Origin: Bacteroidales bacterium UBA1173 | Lineage (GTDB): Bacteria; Bacteroidota; Bacteroidia; Bacteroidales; F082 | Assembly (NCBI GenBank): GCA_002311655.1 | Contig: DBYZ01000014.1 | Span: forward strand, 186,001 to 250,000 | Direction: 5' to 3' | Length of the DNA stretch: 64,000 nucleotides | In this document: one piece after another, positions 9,301 through 17,404 of the stretch | Layout of the letters: every line of letters begins with the position of its first letter | How positions within the stretch are numbered: position 1 is the stretch's first letter | Translations under genes and position numbers: made by a program | The notes under the pieces: generated by a model | What the model was told of the DNA's origin: nothing | The model's database searches: none | What the model saw: only the letters and a program-made list of their open reading frames with translations

Positions 9301-9812
9301 GGTCTTCCAAGATGACCGCATATATGCGAGAGATAAATCGCAAGAAAGGAACGGCGTTTGAGAAAAAACTAACAGATTTCTACAACACTTTAGGATTGAA
9401 TTATATCAAAGCTTATCATGGGGTGGAGATTGGACCGGGTGAGCAATTGGAAAATGCTGAGAAAAAGGGTGATATAGATGTGCTTCTCATCAATACGGCG
9501 ACAAAACAAATAGTCTGTTTGGAAACCAAGAATTATTATGAAAGCCGTACGATGTATGAAATGTATCTTGAGAAAAAAAAGACAGAAGATGATTTTGAAA
9601 TGCCGCTCAAACGTGACGCATGGTGCAGAATCCATATAACGGCATTTTCGAATATTTGCAAAGACGTGGATGAATCATATACTTGTTGTTCGGTTTTCGT
9701 AACGGTTAATATGCCCGCATATCAATACTCACTAGATGATAAGGAATCACCAATCAAAATCATTTCCGCACTTGATATCATAGAGAACCCGATGATTGTA
9801 TTTAATGTTTGA
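6399..9812 (+). CDS. Large protein with C-terminal PD-(D/E)XK nuclease domain
   Basis: A 1137-residue protein of unrecognised family. The last ~150 residues show a PD-(D/E)XK restriction-endonuclease-like core: GTAFEKKL (helix with Glu), then KKGDIDVLL (residues 1024-1030) and IVCLETKNY with E1042-x-K1044. The remaining ~970 residues are mixed alpha/beta without a visible P-loop, helicase or HTH motif. ATG 6399 is preferred to TTG 6390. The stop overlaps the start of the STAND ATPase gene, so the two form an operon and probably one system, with this protein as a nuclease effector or regulator. Codon use and AT content resemble neighbouring accessory genes. Confidence 0.75.
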   Translation: MSFSFLNKYKKDSLVRYLASMCLFEQNSSHIVQLSTLLYQALLTDGGNCELVAANFEDDIRTNYPYDLMEDPQGFMYVDVVHSQKGTFRVFPGVFATVQYNLTQLFKVAMAKGIHEDTFGEVYALLDLSDQIAERCGFSRYEKGDCNYSELYCPDDKQSEDKQKHVVFSQGELTPVFERYGQNWDAVRQFIYHDNKEAIKEFLNNRDTYSPIKNTPLFQLTTGDFAVMEPSALLTSAYLRCLAIMSSILHVDDITEEVQEIIKIECHKAIEYADNMCVAVEKFDNVSCLVYHFDADKVARICISACQGFEDGVKKCDEMVAKRWPGKKVMKIHVIYSLDFEDPQAFPFEEMVLFADDFKVIMGNEKGSLTTLYDYYKSRSALKGVVICPEEIDMYGYYRSNEDTFYQSTNYSMISLASDSFYDLKCDYLQKRDQHLIDFGNQKIMIRHLEELPTELPIYEPDMSDKVPILVGEYRKSTVVCRFSPENEDEYITLREITKALLVRFFVFEYRHKESLLKAGNYRVEIRFVDAATVLFNMEPNGLFFTISKNFFEKDYQGKTDEQALLEFVLGKMNRYGYVSANDYQTKIQTIFDECKGQMLLTDRNGLDYWLIHDQYDGTYTVNKHKCDEVLDEIANYLNRKGKNVTLDSKVSWDVARQVVDFLGIELDKLLEKYASKEFVLHLLQLHHGTLFWMLTTQLRFEKVNSLMEYVGTHFDGQKELLFEYSRTNNLTQCLIERIVSKNFCADVTTKDFPLEAIDRIYAYMHQLYNFGSYMDLLLTKACGLEMRILANGRVELPREKIYEQMAYFMDIRENELYRPDAYRRLFSLRRELNIDIDDSVFKDAFKAEFKIDYSQWRSVIDQSLNYAFDRDQHVLDITCDEFEKQILSKVLTQNEIADFQDVFCMSKGMSDGASYSESFIQRFNRQFQISSRPWICYNGRVLYSTNSLHQHEHVILERLNEGKMHARSSKMTAYMREINRKKGTAFEKKLTDFYNTLGLNYIKAYHGVEIGPGEQLENAEKKGDIDVLLINTATKQIVCLETKNYYESRTMYEMYLEKKKTEDDFEMPLKRDAWCRIHITAFSNICKDVDESYTCCSVFVTVNMPAYQYSLDDKESPIKIISALDIIENPMIVFNV

Positions 9813-12800
9813 TGATGAGCAACGACCAGTTTGACATAGTATTAATAGGTGAGCGTGCTGCGATGGGTGGTTACCTGCCACAGTACGACGAGTTTGCCAT
9901 TAGAGTGTACGAAGCCATTGAGTTGGGCGACTTGGAAGAAATCCGTGTAGCTGATAAGGAAGAAAATGTGGGTAAGCTAGATGACATTGTATATGTGACC
10001 AACCATGATGTGTTTGCCTACCAAGTGAAATGGACTACCGACGGCAATACAATGTCATATCTCGATTTCAAGGCGTTGATTCCAGATATAGTGAAGGGTT
10101 GGAGAAACTTAAAACATATCTATCCCGATAAAACTGTTTGGCCTAAATTGTTGACAAACAAATTGCTTTCCACCGGTGACCATAGCATTATTGAATTGGT
10201 GGGCAAAAAAGCAGGAGGGTTTGACGCATTTGAAAAAGAAGTGCTTCGAAAACTAAAGAATGGGGGAACGGTTGAATTACGATGGCAAGCGGCGTTGAAT
10301 GATTTAAAGTCAAAATCCACTTTAACTGAAAGCGAGTGGGACATCTTCTGGCAGGTGTTTACTTTTTCTTTCGATTATCATAAGGAACTCATTGAAGTGT
10401 CCAAAGCCTACGAGGACGATAGAATCGACGACATCATCCACATCAATAGATTGATTCAGGAGCTGGTAGCTCGCAAGGGGGTGAATAACCCTATCAGCGA
10501 GAGGGATATCTTCATTAAGTTGGGCTGGCTCAACAGGTTTGAACCTATTTTTGAACACAATCTAGTAGTGCCTGAAGAATCGTACGTTCCAAACGTAGCG
10601 GGCATGGCTCAACTGAATGCATGTTTAAAAGGCAAAACAAGAGGCTATCTATTTTTGAAAGGTTCCCCGGGTTCTGGCAAATCAACTTTGCTTACGCAAT
10701 GGACTAGAAGTCTTACGAATCCTTCCGTGAGGTTTTATGCGTTCGATTTCTTGAATCCCTCATCTCAGCGAAACGACAGTAGCCGAGGTAGTGGATCAAC
10801 CTTTTTGAACGACCTTGTTGTCCAGATATATAAGGCGGGTGTTGAAAACCTGCGTTTGACACCTTCATTCAAGGACTTTTCTTACCTGAAAAAGCGGTTT
10901 TATGAGCAAATGGATGCCATCTCGAAACAGTTTGCTGAAACAGGGGTTCCGTTTCTCATTGTTGTGGATGGCTTGGATCATATCACCCGTGAATATACTG
11001 ACTGTGCCCACACATTGATGCGTGTGCTGCCTTCGCCATCGGATATTCCTGACGGTGTTGTGTTCGTTTTGGGCAGCCAGCACTTCGACCACTTGAATCT
11101 GGATGCTGGAATTGAGAAAGAATCGGCAAAGAAAACCAATCTTGTGGAAATGCCACCACTGAGCAAGAAGGAATCGGATGCATTGTGTCACAAGTTGATT
11201 ACTCCTGACTTGATTACCGATGAGTTGCTGGATAAATGTTGGCGCAAATCGCAAGGCCACCCTCTGTATCTTCATTATTTGTTGAATCAGATAGCAAACG
11301 AAGGTGTAGATGTGATAAATTCTGTTGATGACGCACTTGAGGGTGTAGAGGATTATTACCAAAGAATAACGGGAACGCTGCTTGAAGAAAAGGCGGCGTT
11401 AAATAATGCCTTGGGCTTGATTTCCAGAGTCACCGGTGTGATCAAATTTGATGACGTTAGACAACTGTGTTCGGAAGACAGCTTATTGGATATCAAGTGT
11501 AAAATGTGGCATTTGTTCAGGTTCGACAAAGGAGGTCAAGAACTTTCGTTCTTCCACAACTCTTTCCGTCAATATCTGCTTGACAAAACTGCTACAGATG
11601 TTCTGACAGGGGATTATAGCAAAGAGAAGGACATGGCCTATTACAAGAGACTGTCAGAGCATTACTGCTCGGGATGGGGACGTGGCTATTACTTGTACAA
11701 GGGAGGCGAATATGACCAATTTGTTGATGAAATAACGCCCGAAAACCTTTACGCTCAGGTACAAAACTATCGTCCGCTTTGGAGTATCAGGCATGATATG
11801 GAATATGGCGTGGAGATTGCCAAGCAGCGTAAAGACCCTTATTTGGTGGTGAGATATCTGTTGCTTGAAAACCAGTTGAGCCAGATGGATTTCCAGGATT
11901 ATTCGGTAATGTCGCTGACAAAGGAGTTTGTATGGTCGGGACGGTGTTCACTGGCGAAGTCAGTACTCAGGGAAGGTTTGAGTTTGCATTGCTCACAGAC
12001 GTATGCCATGACTATGGCCATGGAGTTTTGCAAAGCAGGCGATAAAGACGAAGGGGCATTACTATTCGATTTGTCATACCCTGAGTTTTTGTTGCATGGT
12101 TATGATGAGCGCAACCATCATCATCAAGATTTTCGTGAACAAAGGGAAACGCTTGAGCTTTGGGTGAAGACTGCTGGTTATTTTCTGGAATGGGAGGAGG
12201 TAGAGAAACACATAGATAGCTTTGTGGCATATTGTGACACATTGGCAAATGAGCAAGGTGAAGAGTTAGACAAGGAGAGAAGCAAACGGGGATTTATCAA
12301 TGAATATCTCGATTCGTTGGTTGAACAATGGCAATGGGGGAATTTTGATAAAGTGCTTGGAATTTTGGCTACGGATAACAACAATAGCTTGCTTATTTAC
12401 AACGCTTACGAAACCGCTATTGAGAATCTGAATAAATCGACTTTAAGTAAGGATTTGTTACAATCATATTATGACAAAGCAAAGAACCTGTTCCTAACAT
12501 TAAACGCACAAAAGGCTGATTATTTGCGTATGGCTTATATTGCGACAAAGGCTAAGCAGCCCGACGATGAAGTTAAGGCATTTATTGATAAAGTTTCGTG
12601 GAAGGATTTGGGCTCGTTTTACTTGGACAGATATCGTGATGATAACTTTGATGCATTATCCTCCCACATTTTCTATATCAGTGTCCGCGCCAAGTTGGGT
12701 TATGACGACGAAATGCTGAAGCTGGCGCCTGACGACAATTCTAAACCTGAAAATAGGTTGATGGTGAGCTATGCAAGAAGAGTGTTCACCATCGCCCAGA

Positions 12801-15658
12801 TGGCAGGCAAAGCCTATAGAGGTCAATATGACACTTCGTACTTGTCGCACGTGAAATACTCCATCAGGTCTTATGATGCTTTGCTCAACCCGGCACTTCA
12901 CGATTTATATGCTTATCAATTGTCTAAACATCGGGGCGATTTCTATGAGTTTGTAGTGGATTCGGCCAAGGCTTTTGGAGATTCGATGTTGGGCGATGTG
13001 GCAAAAGCGTTTGCCGAGTATTTTTTCGAAGTTACATGTCAGGCTGATGCCAATTCAAAAAGAAAAGCCATTATGGCTTTTTATAATGTGGGGTATGATA
13101 AGGAATGGTGCAAGATGCAGTTGTTGAAGATAGAATCGACCATGATGGATGAACAGGACATCAATGGCCGAGAGGTTGAAGCGTTGCGACAAGGCAGAGC
13201 TTGGCTTGAAGTGGGGTGTTATGACAAAGCGGAAGAGTGCTTCCATCAAATGCTTGAAGAGTGTTTTGGCATCGGCTATCGAAAAGATTATCAGCCTTCA
13301 ATGTTTGCAGAATGGATTGGTGACTCCATCAGGAATGACAGCGAGAACGCCGTGGAGCGTATCCACTGGCTGACCTCCCGACTTAAATATATAGAGTCTG
13401 TAGCTGAAAGCAGAACCCGTTTGTATGCCGCAAATGAGTTATTGAACGAGACGTTTTCGTTTAATCTGCGGTCGGGGTTGAAACTTGCAATATGGCAACT
13501 GGACAAAGAATACAATTATTTTCTGTCGGTTTCATCTTCTTTGTTGGTGGCACTTTCGGATAGGGTACAAACCGAGGAAGAGTTTCAGGCTTTATTACGC
13601 TACTTCACCACAATTCATCTCTATACGGACGACAACTATTCCTATGATTTGGATACGGATGTGCTGAATTCTGTGGTAAATTGTGGAAAACGAATCTTGG
13701 GTGATGCGTTTATGGATAAGGTGCCGTTTTTGAAGCAAAAAATCCAGACGGAATGCCCGGAACACATTTCTTCCGATTTGATGAAGAAACTTGATGAGAT
13801 GCTGGCTGAACTGGCGTCGGAAGAGAAGAAAACAGAAAGAGAGAGTGAAATACTGTGCATGGAGGCCAAATCGCTGTTGGCAGAAGGCAGAAAGGATGAG
13901 GCGTGGGATAAGGCTGTTGAAGCGGTTGAGGCTTCAAATTCTTATGGATGGAATAAGTTTAATGATGGAGGCACAAGGATTAAGGCTTGTTCAGTGTTGC
14001 AGGAAGTGGACGAAGCGCGTGGCCGTGACGTGACATTGGAATTATTCGCCAACGACATCCTTGATGGGTATTCTTACGGTACATGCCGTTATTTGGATGA
14101 ATCCTTCCAGTTACTTACCAAGACGGTTGACCATAAGCGGCTGTTTGCTGAAGAAATCGCCTACATGAACCGTATTATGAGAGAAGATACCGTTTGTGAG
14201 GAGGATAAACCTGAAATCAACCCGGATGATAGTTCTGTTTGTGAAATAATTCGTGATTGGCTACTATTTTTGGCGAATACGCCAATTGTGTGCATTATGG
14301 AACGTTCCAAAATGCTGTTGGCTCATCTGTACAACGAAAGCCGTGTGGATTTGAATGGATCAATGCCTGGCGACTTCAATTCAACGCGAATGCTTCTTGA
14401 GATCGGCTGCTATCTTGTTGAACTAAAATCTTCTCGATTAGCTGATTTGAAAGATCTTGCCACGAACTGTGCCGTATCTGAGAATTACCAGTTTCGCATT
14501 TATGCTGCCAAGATACTCAAAGAACTTGGAGAACCGATTCCGAAAGCGCCAAGAAAAACCTTGCCCGCGACTTATTCCTTGGTGTTCACTGAAACACAAG
14601 AGCAGCCATTGGAATTCCCGCAAGAAAAGGACGATATCACAAAAATCAATTGGCGTGATGCGAGCAGCATCATGAAAATTGCCGCTCATTGGAGTGATTA
14701 TTTGTCGGAACTTTCGGGAATCGACAGTCGCACGTTGGATTATAGAGCGGTGGAATTGATGAAGAAGTATGAGGATTCCGCGGTTGACTATGTGCAACAA
14801 AACGATTGGTTCGGCAGGCATTATAACGACATCGGCCTTAGATACCCATATAAGAAAGCCCATGTTCAGGCGGCTTTGGACGGAATGTTGGCTGTGGCAG
14901 CCGAATTGAAAGATGCAGGCGTTGTTCAATATGACTATATGGACAGTTTGTTTGCTTCACGTGACTCCAGAAACATTGTTGTCGAAGCAACCAGCAAACC
15001 TGATTTTATACAACGCATTGCGGAACCAGAATCCTGGTCGGTGGATAAGGAATGGATTAAAAAATCCAAGAAATCGCCTAGGCTTACGGAAGCATTGTCC
15101 ATATACAACGGTTTTGTAGTGATAGGCGAGATTACCCATATCAAAAAAATGGGTGATAATAACCCTGTTGAGGAATACCAGTCGAAGATTTCGTTTTTTG
15201 CCGACAAAGAAGACTTCAAAGGAGGTTTTATATTCGGAAAAGCACCTTTTATGCGTGATACATCTGATTATTTACGGTTAGGCTGGAAAGACCCTGAATT
15301 GATTTTGGTTAGAAGTGGCTATTACACTGATTTCTCAAATAAGAGTCATTGGATTGCCATCAATCCTGCATTGGCCACTTTTTTGGAAATGAATCCGTGT
15401 AAGAATGGCTATTTCGCATGGGAGGATGAAAAGGGAGAGAAGATGGTGGAGTCGGTATACTGGCAGAGCGGAAACATAAACGCATCATCAAGAAACCGTT
15501 ATGAAGCATCGGAAGGGTGGTTGGTAGTGGCCAATCCAAAGATGATGGAAAAGCTATTAGACAAAGAGCAGGTTTACATGCACAAATATGTAATGCGTCG
15601 CATGGAGAACAATCCGCTTGATACTTCTCATTATGCGTATGTTGTGAAAGAATTATAG
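9812..15658 (+). CDS. STAND/NACHT-like ATPase with N-terminal nuclease-like domain
   Basis: A 1949-residue protein with the architecture of bacterial STAND immune sensors such as Avs. The N-terminal ~150 residues contain GGYLPQYDEFA, D57-D58 and YQVKW (Q71-x-K73), the layout of DUF4297/Cap4- or Mrr-type PD-(D/E)XK nucleases. Next comes the NTPase: Walker A GSPGSGKST (residues 284-292) and Walker B FLIVVDGLDH (D386, D389), then winged-helix-like sequence (FFHNSFRQYLLDKT). The remaining ~1350 residues are helix-rich, TPR-like and probably the ligand-sensing part. It overlaps the upstream nuclease gene by one base (TGATG). Known Avs families have no partner like that gene. A terminator follows. 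Confidence 0.8.
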   Translation: MMSNDQFDIVLIGERAAMGGYLPQYDEFAIRVYEAIELGDLEEIRVADKEENVGKLDDIVYVTNHDVFAYQVKWTTDGNTMSYLDFKALIPDIVKGWRNLKHIYPDKTVWPKLLTNKLLSTGDHSIIELVGKKAGGFDAFEKEVLRKLKNGGTVELRWQAALNDLKSKSTLTESEWDIFWQVFTFSFDYHKELIEVSKAYEDDRIDDIIHINRLIQELVARKGVNNPISERDIFIKLGWLNRFEPIFEHNLVVPEESYVPNVAGMAQLNACLKGKTRGYLFLKGSPGSGKSTLLTQWTRSLTNPSVRFYAFDFLNPSSQRNDSSRGSGSTFLNDLVVQIYKAGVENLRLTPSFKDFSYLKKRFYEQMDAISKQFAETGVPFLIVVDGLDHITREYTDCAHTLMRVLPSPSDIPDGVVFVLGSQHFDHLNLDAGIEKESAKKTNLVEMPPLSKKESDALCHKLITPDLITDELLDKCWRKSQGHPLYLHYLLNQIANEGVDVINSVDDALEGVEDYYQRITGTLLEEKAALNNALGLISRVTGVIKFDDVRQLCSEDSLLDIKCKMWHLFRFDKGGQELSFFHNSFRQYLLDKTATDVLTGDYSKEKDMAYYKRLSEHYCSGWGRGYYLYKGGEYDQFVDEITPENLYAQVQNYRPLWSIRHDMEYGVEIAKQRKDPYLVVRYLLLENQLSQMDFQDYSVMSLTKEFVWSGRCSLAKSVLREGLSLHCSQTYAMTMAMEFCKAGDKDEGALLFDLSYPEFLLHGYDERNHHHQDFREQRETLELWVKTAGYFLEWEEVEKHIDSFVAYCDTLANEQGEELDKERSKRGFINEYLDSLVEQWQWGNFDKVLGILATDNNNSLLIYNAYETAIENLNKSTLSKDLLQSYYDKAKNLFLTLNAQKADYLRMAYIATKAKQPDDEVKAFIDKVSWKDLGSFYLDRYRDDNFDALSSHIFYISVRAKLGYDDEMLKLAPDDNSKPENRLMVSYARRVFTIAQMAGKAYRGQYDTSYLSHVKYSIRSYDALLNPALHDLYAYQLSKHRGDFYEFVVDSAKAFGDSMLGDVAKAFAEYFFEVTCQADANSKRKAIMAFYNVGYDKEWCKMQLLKIESTMMDEQDINGREVEALRQGRAWLEVGCYDKAEECFHQMLEECFGIGYRKDYQPSMFAEWIGDSIRNDSENAVERIHWLTSRLKYIESVAESRTRLYAANELLNETFSFNLRSGLKLAIWQLDKEYNYFLSVSSSLLVALSDRVQTEEEFQALLRYFTTIHLYTDDNYSYDLDTDVLNSVVNCGKRILGDAFMDKVPFLKQKIQTECPEHISSDLMKKLDEMLAELASEEKKTERESEILCMEAKSLLAEGRKDEAWDKAVEAVEASNSYGWNKFNDGGTRIKACSVLQEVDEARGRDVTLELFANDILDGYSYGTCRYLDESFQLLTKTVDHKRLFAEEIAYMNRIMREDTVCEEDKPEINPDDSSVCEIIRDWLLFLANTPIVCIMERSKMLLAHLYNESRVDLNGSMPGDFNSTRMLLEIGCYLVELKSSRLADLKDLATNCAVSENYQFRIYAAKILKELGEPIPKAPRKTLPATYSLVFTETQEQPLEFPQEKDDITKINWRDASSIMKIAAHWSDYLSELSGIDSRTLDYRAVELMKKYEDSAVDYVQQNDWFGRHYNDIGLRYPYKKAHVQAALDGMLAVAAELKDAGVVQYDYMDSLFASRDSRNIVVEATSKPDFIQRIAEPESWSVDKEWIKKSKKSPRLTEALSIYNGFVVIGEITHIKKMGDNNPVEEYQSKISFFADKEDFKGGFIFGKAPFMRDTSDYLRLGWKDPELILVRSGYYTDFSNKSHWIAINPALATFLEMNPCKNGYFAWEDEKGEKMVESVYWQSGNINASSRNRYEASEGWLVVANPKMMEKLLDKEQVYMHKYVMRRMENNPLDTSHYAYVVKEL

Positions 15659-15680
15659 CTTACTGCTTACCTCTTAAAAG

Positions 15681-15713
15681 GCCGGGTTCCTTTTTGGGAA
15701 TCCGGCTTTTTTT
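15681..15713 (+). terminator. Rho-independent terminator of the STAND operon
   Basis: GCCGGGTTCC, TTTTT, GGGAATCCGGC followed by seven T. It lies 23 bp after the STAND stop. Confidence 0.88.
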
Positions 15714-15730
15714 GTAAAAATTTCAGTTTT

Positions 15731-15764
15731 TTTCTTGCATATCTCAGAATTATTGTTATCTTTG
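15731..15764 (+). promoter_or_regulatory. Promoter shared in sequence with 31962-31994
   Basis: The -7 box TATCTTTG at 15757-15764 is preceded by TTGCATATCTCAGAATTATT. Nearly the same ~35 bases recur at 31962-31994. Confidence 0.65.
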
Positions 15765-15770
15765 CAAGTG

Positions 15771-15956
15771 ATGTTTAACCTTAAAATGATACACAGTAGT
15801 TCCCGAAATATGGTCAGAGAAAAATGGAGGCATAGGCCTCGAAAATGTGGAAAACTTGGGAGTATAACCATTAGATGTCTGAGGGCTGAGGTATGATGTA
15901 AGCCGTAAGCAGCGGGAATGACGAACACGTAAAGTTCTGATTTCCCGCTGTTTTTT
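15771..15956 (+). ncRNA. Candidate structured non-coding RNA
   Basis: About 185 nt run from a strong -7 box (15757-15764) to a terminator: CAGCGGGAA (15910-15918) paired with TTCCCGCTG (15942-15950) and six T. No convincing ORF lies in between. Internal pairings include GAGGC/GCCTC around an ATAG loop near 15840 and AGTTCCC with GGGAGT around it. Length and promoter-to-terminator layout would suit a 6S-type or other small RNA, but I cannot assign a family. Confidence 0.5.
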
Positions 15957-15999
15957 GTTGTTCAACGAAAAAAATGAAAAAATTTTCATAGACACCCTC

Positions 16000-16119
16000 A
16001 AAATTAAAAAAAGTATGATAAGATACAGTTGGAAGGAGGTGAGAAAAACGAACAAGAAAAAATTTGAAAAAAAATTCGGGTCAGACCCCGAAAATTGAAA
16101 AAAGTAGGATAAGATACAG
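16000..16119 (+). repeat. Direct repeat pair upstream of the sigma-like gene
   Basis: Near-identical ~29-nt units at 16000-16028 and 16091-16119 (core AAAAAAGTATGATAAGATAC / AAAAAAGTAGGATAAGATAC) are 91 bp apart, with a small TTCGGG/CCCGAA hairpin at 16074-16091 between them. They could be binding sites or twin promoters. Confidence 0.7.
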
Positions 16120-16166
16120 ATGAAAACGATAATAAACCAGATTTATTAACAAAAACTCTTTTCATT

Positions 16167-16766
16167 ATGAAAAAAGTACAATTGACTATGGAGGAGTGGC
16201 AGCGTTTAGCAGCTATCACTCCAAAGGAAAGGGAAAGAGCCTTGAAGAGACTCGGGCGGTGGGTGCATAACGAGATCATCCATCGCAAATTCAGTCTTGA
16301 GCAGGGGCCTTTCTCTCGTGCAGCAATGGGCGGCGATGCCGTCGATGTTATTTGTGAAGAGTGCCTGCAGGCGCTGCTCTGCGGCGAATGGCACTGGAAA
16401 CCCAACCGCGAGCTCAGCTCGATGCTCATCAACATTGCCAAAAGCAAGATGGGACACATCATCGAGGACTACTACGAACACGGGAAGCCGGAGCTCTCAC
16501 TGCTCAGCGACTACGACGAAGACCGTGAGTCGATGGAGATGGGAATCGCTGCCCAGTGGAAGTGGGAGGCTGAGATGCGCGACAATGGCTACGAAATTGC
16601 ACGCAAAGCCGTGGCCAACCATCCTGAACTGCTGGCTTACCTCGACGCTATGTCTAAAGACGACACCTATGTTGGCATTGCCATTGCACTGAAGACTGAC
16701 GTGGAGACGGTGTTGAAACTGGAGAATAAACTGCTGAAGCTGGTGGCGAAGGAGATAGCCAAATAA
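16167..16766 (+). CDS. Divergent sigma-70-like protein (tentative)
   Basis: A 199-residue soluble protein. Residues ~55-100 (AVDVICEECLQALLCGEW, then LINIAKSKMGHIIEDYYEHG) resemble ECF sigma region 2, and the C-terminal ~50 residues (YVGIAIALKTDVETVLKLEN) have the shape of the region 4 HTH. The match is weak and key aromatic residues are not clear. It heads a collinear set of small and phage-lysis-like genes to 20087, each separated by a hairpin, and could control that module. ATG 16167 follows an AT-rich leader carrying the direct repeat pair. Confidence 0.45.
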   Translation: MKKVQLTMEEWQRLAAITPKERERALKRLGRWVHNEIIHRKFSLEQGPFSRAAMGGDAVDVICEECLQALLCGEWHWKPNRELSSMLINIAKSKMGHIIEDYYEHGKPELSLLSDYDEDRESMEMGIAAQWKWEAEMRDNGYEIARKAVANHPELLAYLDAMSKDDTYVGIAIALKTDVETVLKLENKLLKLVAKEIAK

Positions 16767-16778
16767 AAAAAATAAGGA

Positions 16779-16815
16779 GGGGCCCGCAAGGGCTGACAAC
16801 CAAGCGGGCCCCCAT
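16779..16815 (+). terminator. Strong hairpin after the sigma-like gene
   Basis: GGGGCCCGC (16779-16787) pairs with GCGGGCCCC (16804-16812), followed by only ATTT. The first of three hairpins that divide this module. Confidence 0.7.
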
Positions 16816-16872
16816 TTAAATATAAGTATTAATCAATAAAAAAGGGCATATCAATAACCCGCAACAAAAATT

Positions 16873-17052
16873 ATGATACAAGTAGAAAACCTCATTGACA
16901 GGATTGATACTATCCGGGCCAACTCAGTTTCGGACAAGGAGTTCGAGAAGACCTGGGGTGAAAGCCTAGATAGGAAGGTAAAAAAGTCGATGGACAAATG
17001 GGACGAGTTGCTCGCCCTGTCGAAGAAAGCCATCGAAATGTCTAACCAGTAA
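16873..17052 (+). CDS. Small hypothetical protein, 59 residues
   Basis: Starts at ATG 16873 (MIQVENLIDRIDTIRANSVS) and is amphipathic, charged and helical, without a signal peptide. The periodicity suggests a short coiled coil. Same strand as the sigma-like gene and the DUF6266-like gene, with the GGGGCCCGC hairpin upstream. Function unknown. Support is an open frame with plausible composition and position only. Confidence 0.5.
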   Translation: MIQVENLIDRIDTIRANSVSDKEFEKTWGESLDRKVKKSMDKWDELLALSKKAIEMSNQ

Positions 17053-17151
17053 GGCGTGACCTGCCGCGGACAAGAAACAGTAAAGAGATTCCGAAACAAG
17101 GTTCAAAGAAAAAAATAAATTTTTATTAACAACATTAAAATTTAAAGTAAT

Positions 17152-17259
17152 ATGACTATGAATGAAATCAGAACGGCCAATAATGGCATGGCTAAGACAA
17201 ACGCGCCGGAGGCTGCCGGACGCAGCTGGCGCAGAAAGCGACATCGAAATAAGGTATAA
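17152..17259 (+). CDS. Tiny basic hypothetical protein, 35 residues
   Basis: Starts MTMNEIRTANNGMAK and ends in a strongly basic tail (RSWRRKRHRNKV). Placed between an AT-rich leader and a hairpin. It could be a leader peptide for the hairpin at 17282-17317 or a small nucleic-acid-binding peptide. Coding status is uncertain. Confidence 0.4.
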   Translation: MTMNEIRTANNGMAKTNAPEAAGRSWRRKRHRNKV

Positions 17260-17281
17260 ACCATTATATTAGAAAAATTTT

Positions 17282-17317
17282 AGGAGGCTCGCACGGCAGA
17301 CCGTGTGGGCCTTCTTT
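17282..17317 (+). terminator. Hairpin ahead of the DUF6266-like gene, possible attenuator
   Basis: AGGAGGCTCGCACGG and CCGTGTGGGCCTTCTT pair with some wobbles around CAGA. It lies 22 bp after the 35-residue ORF. Confidence 0.6.
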
Positions 17318-17404
17318 ATGCCCGAACCAGAAACCAAGAACCATAACCAAATAACGATATAAAAAACCAAATCATTAACCAAACAAAGAAAGGAGAACCA
17401 AACT

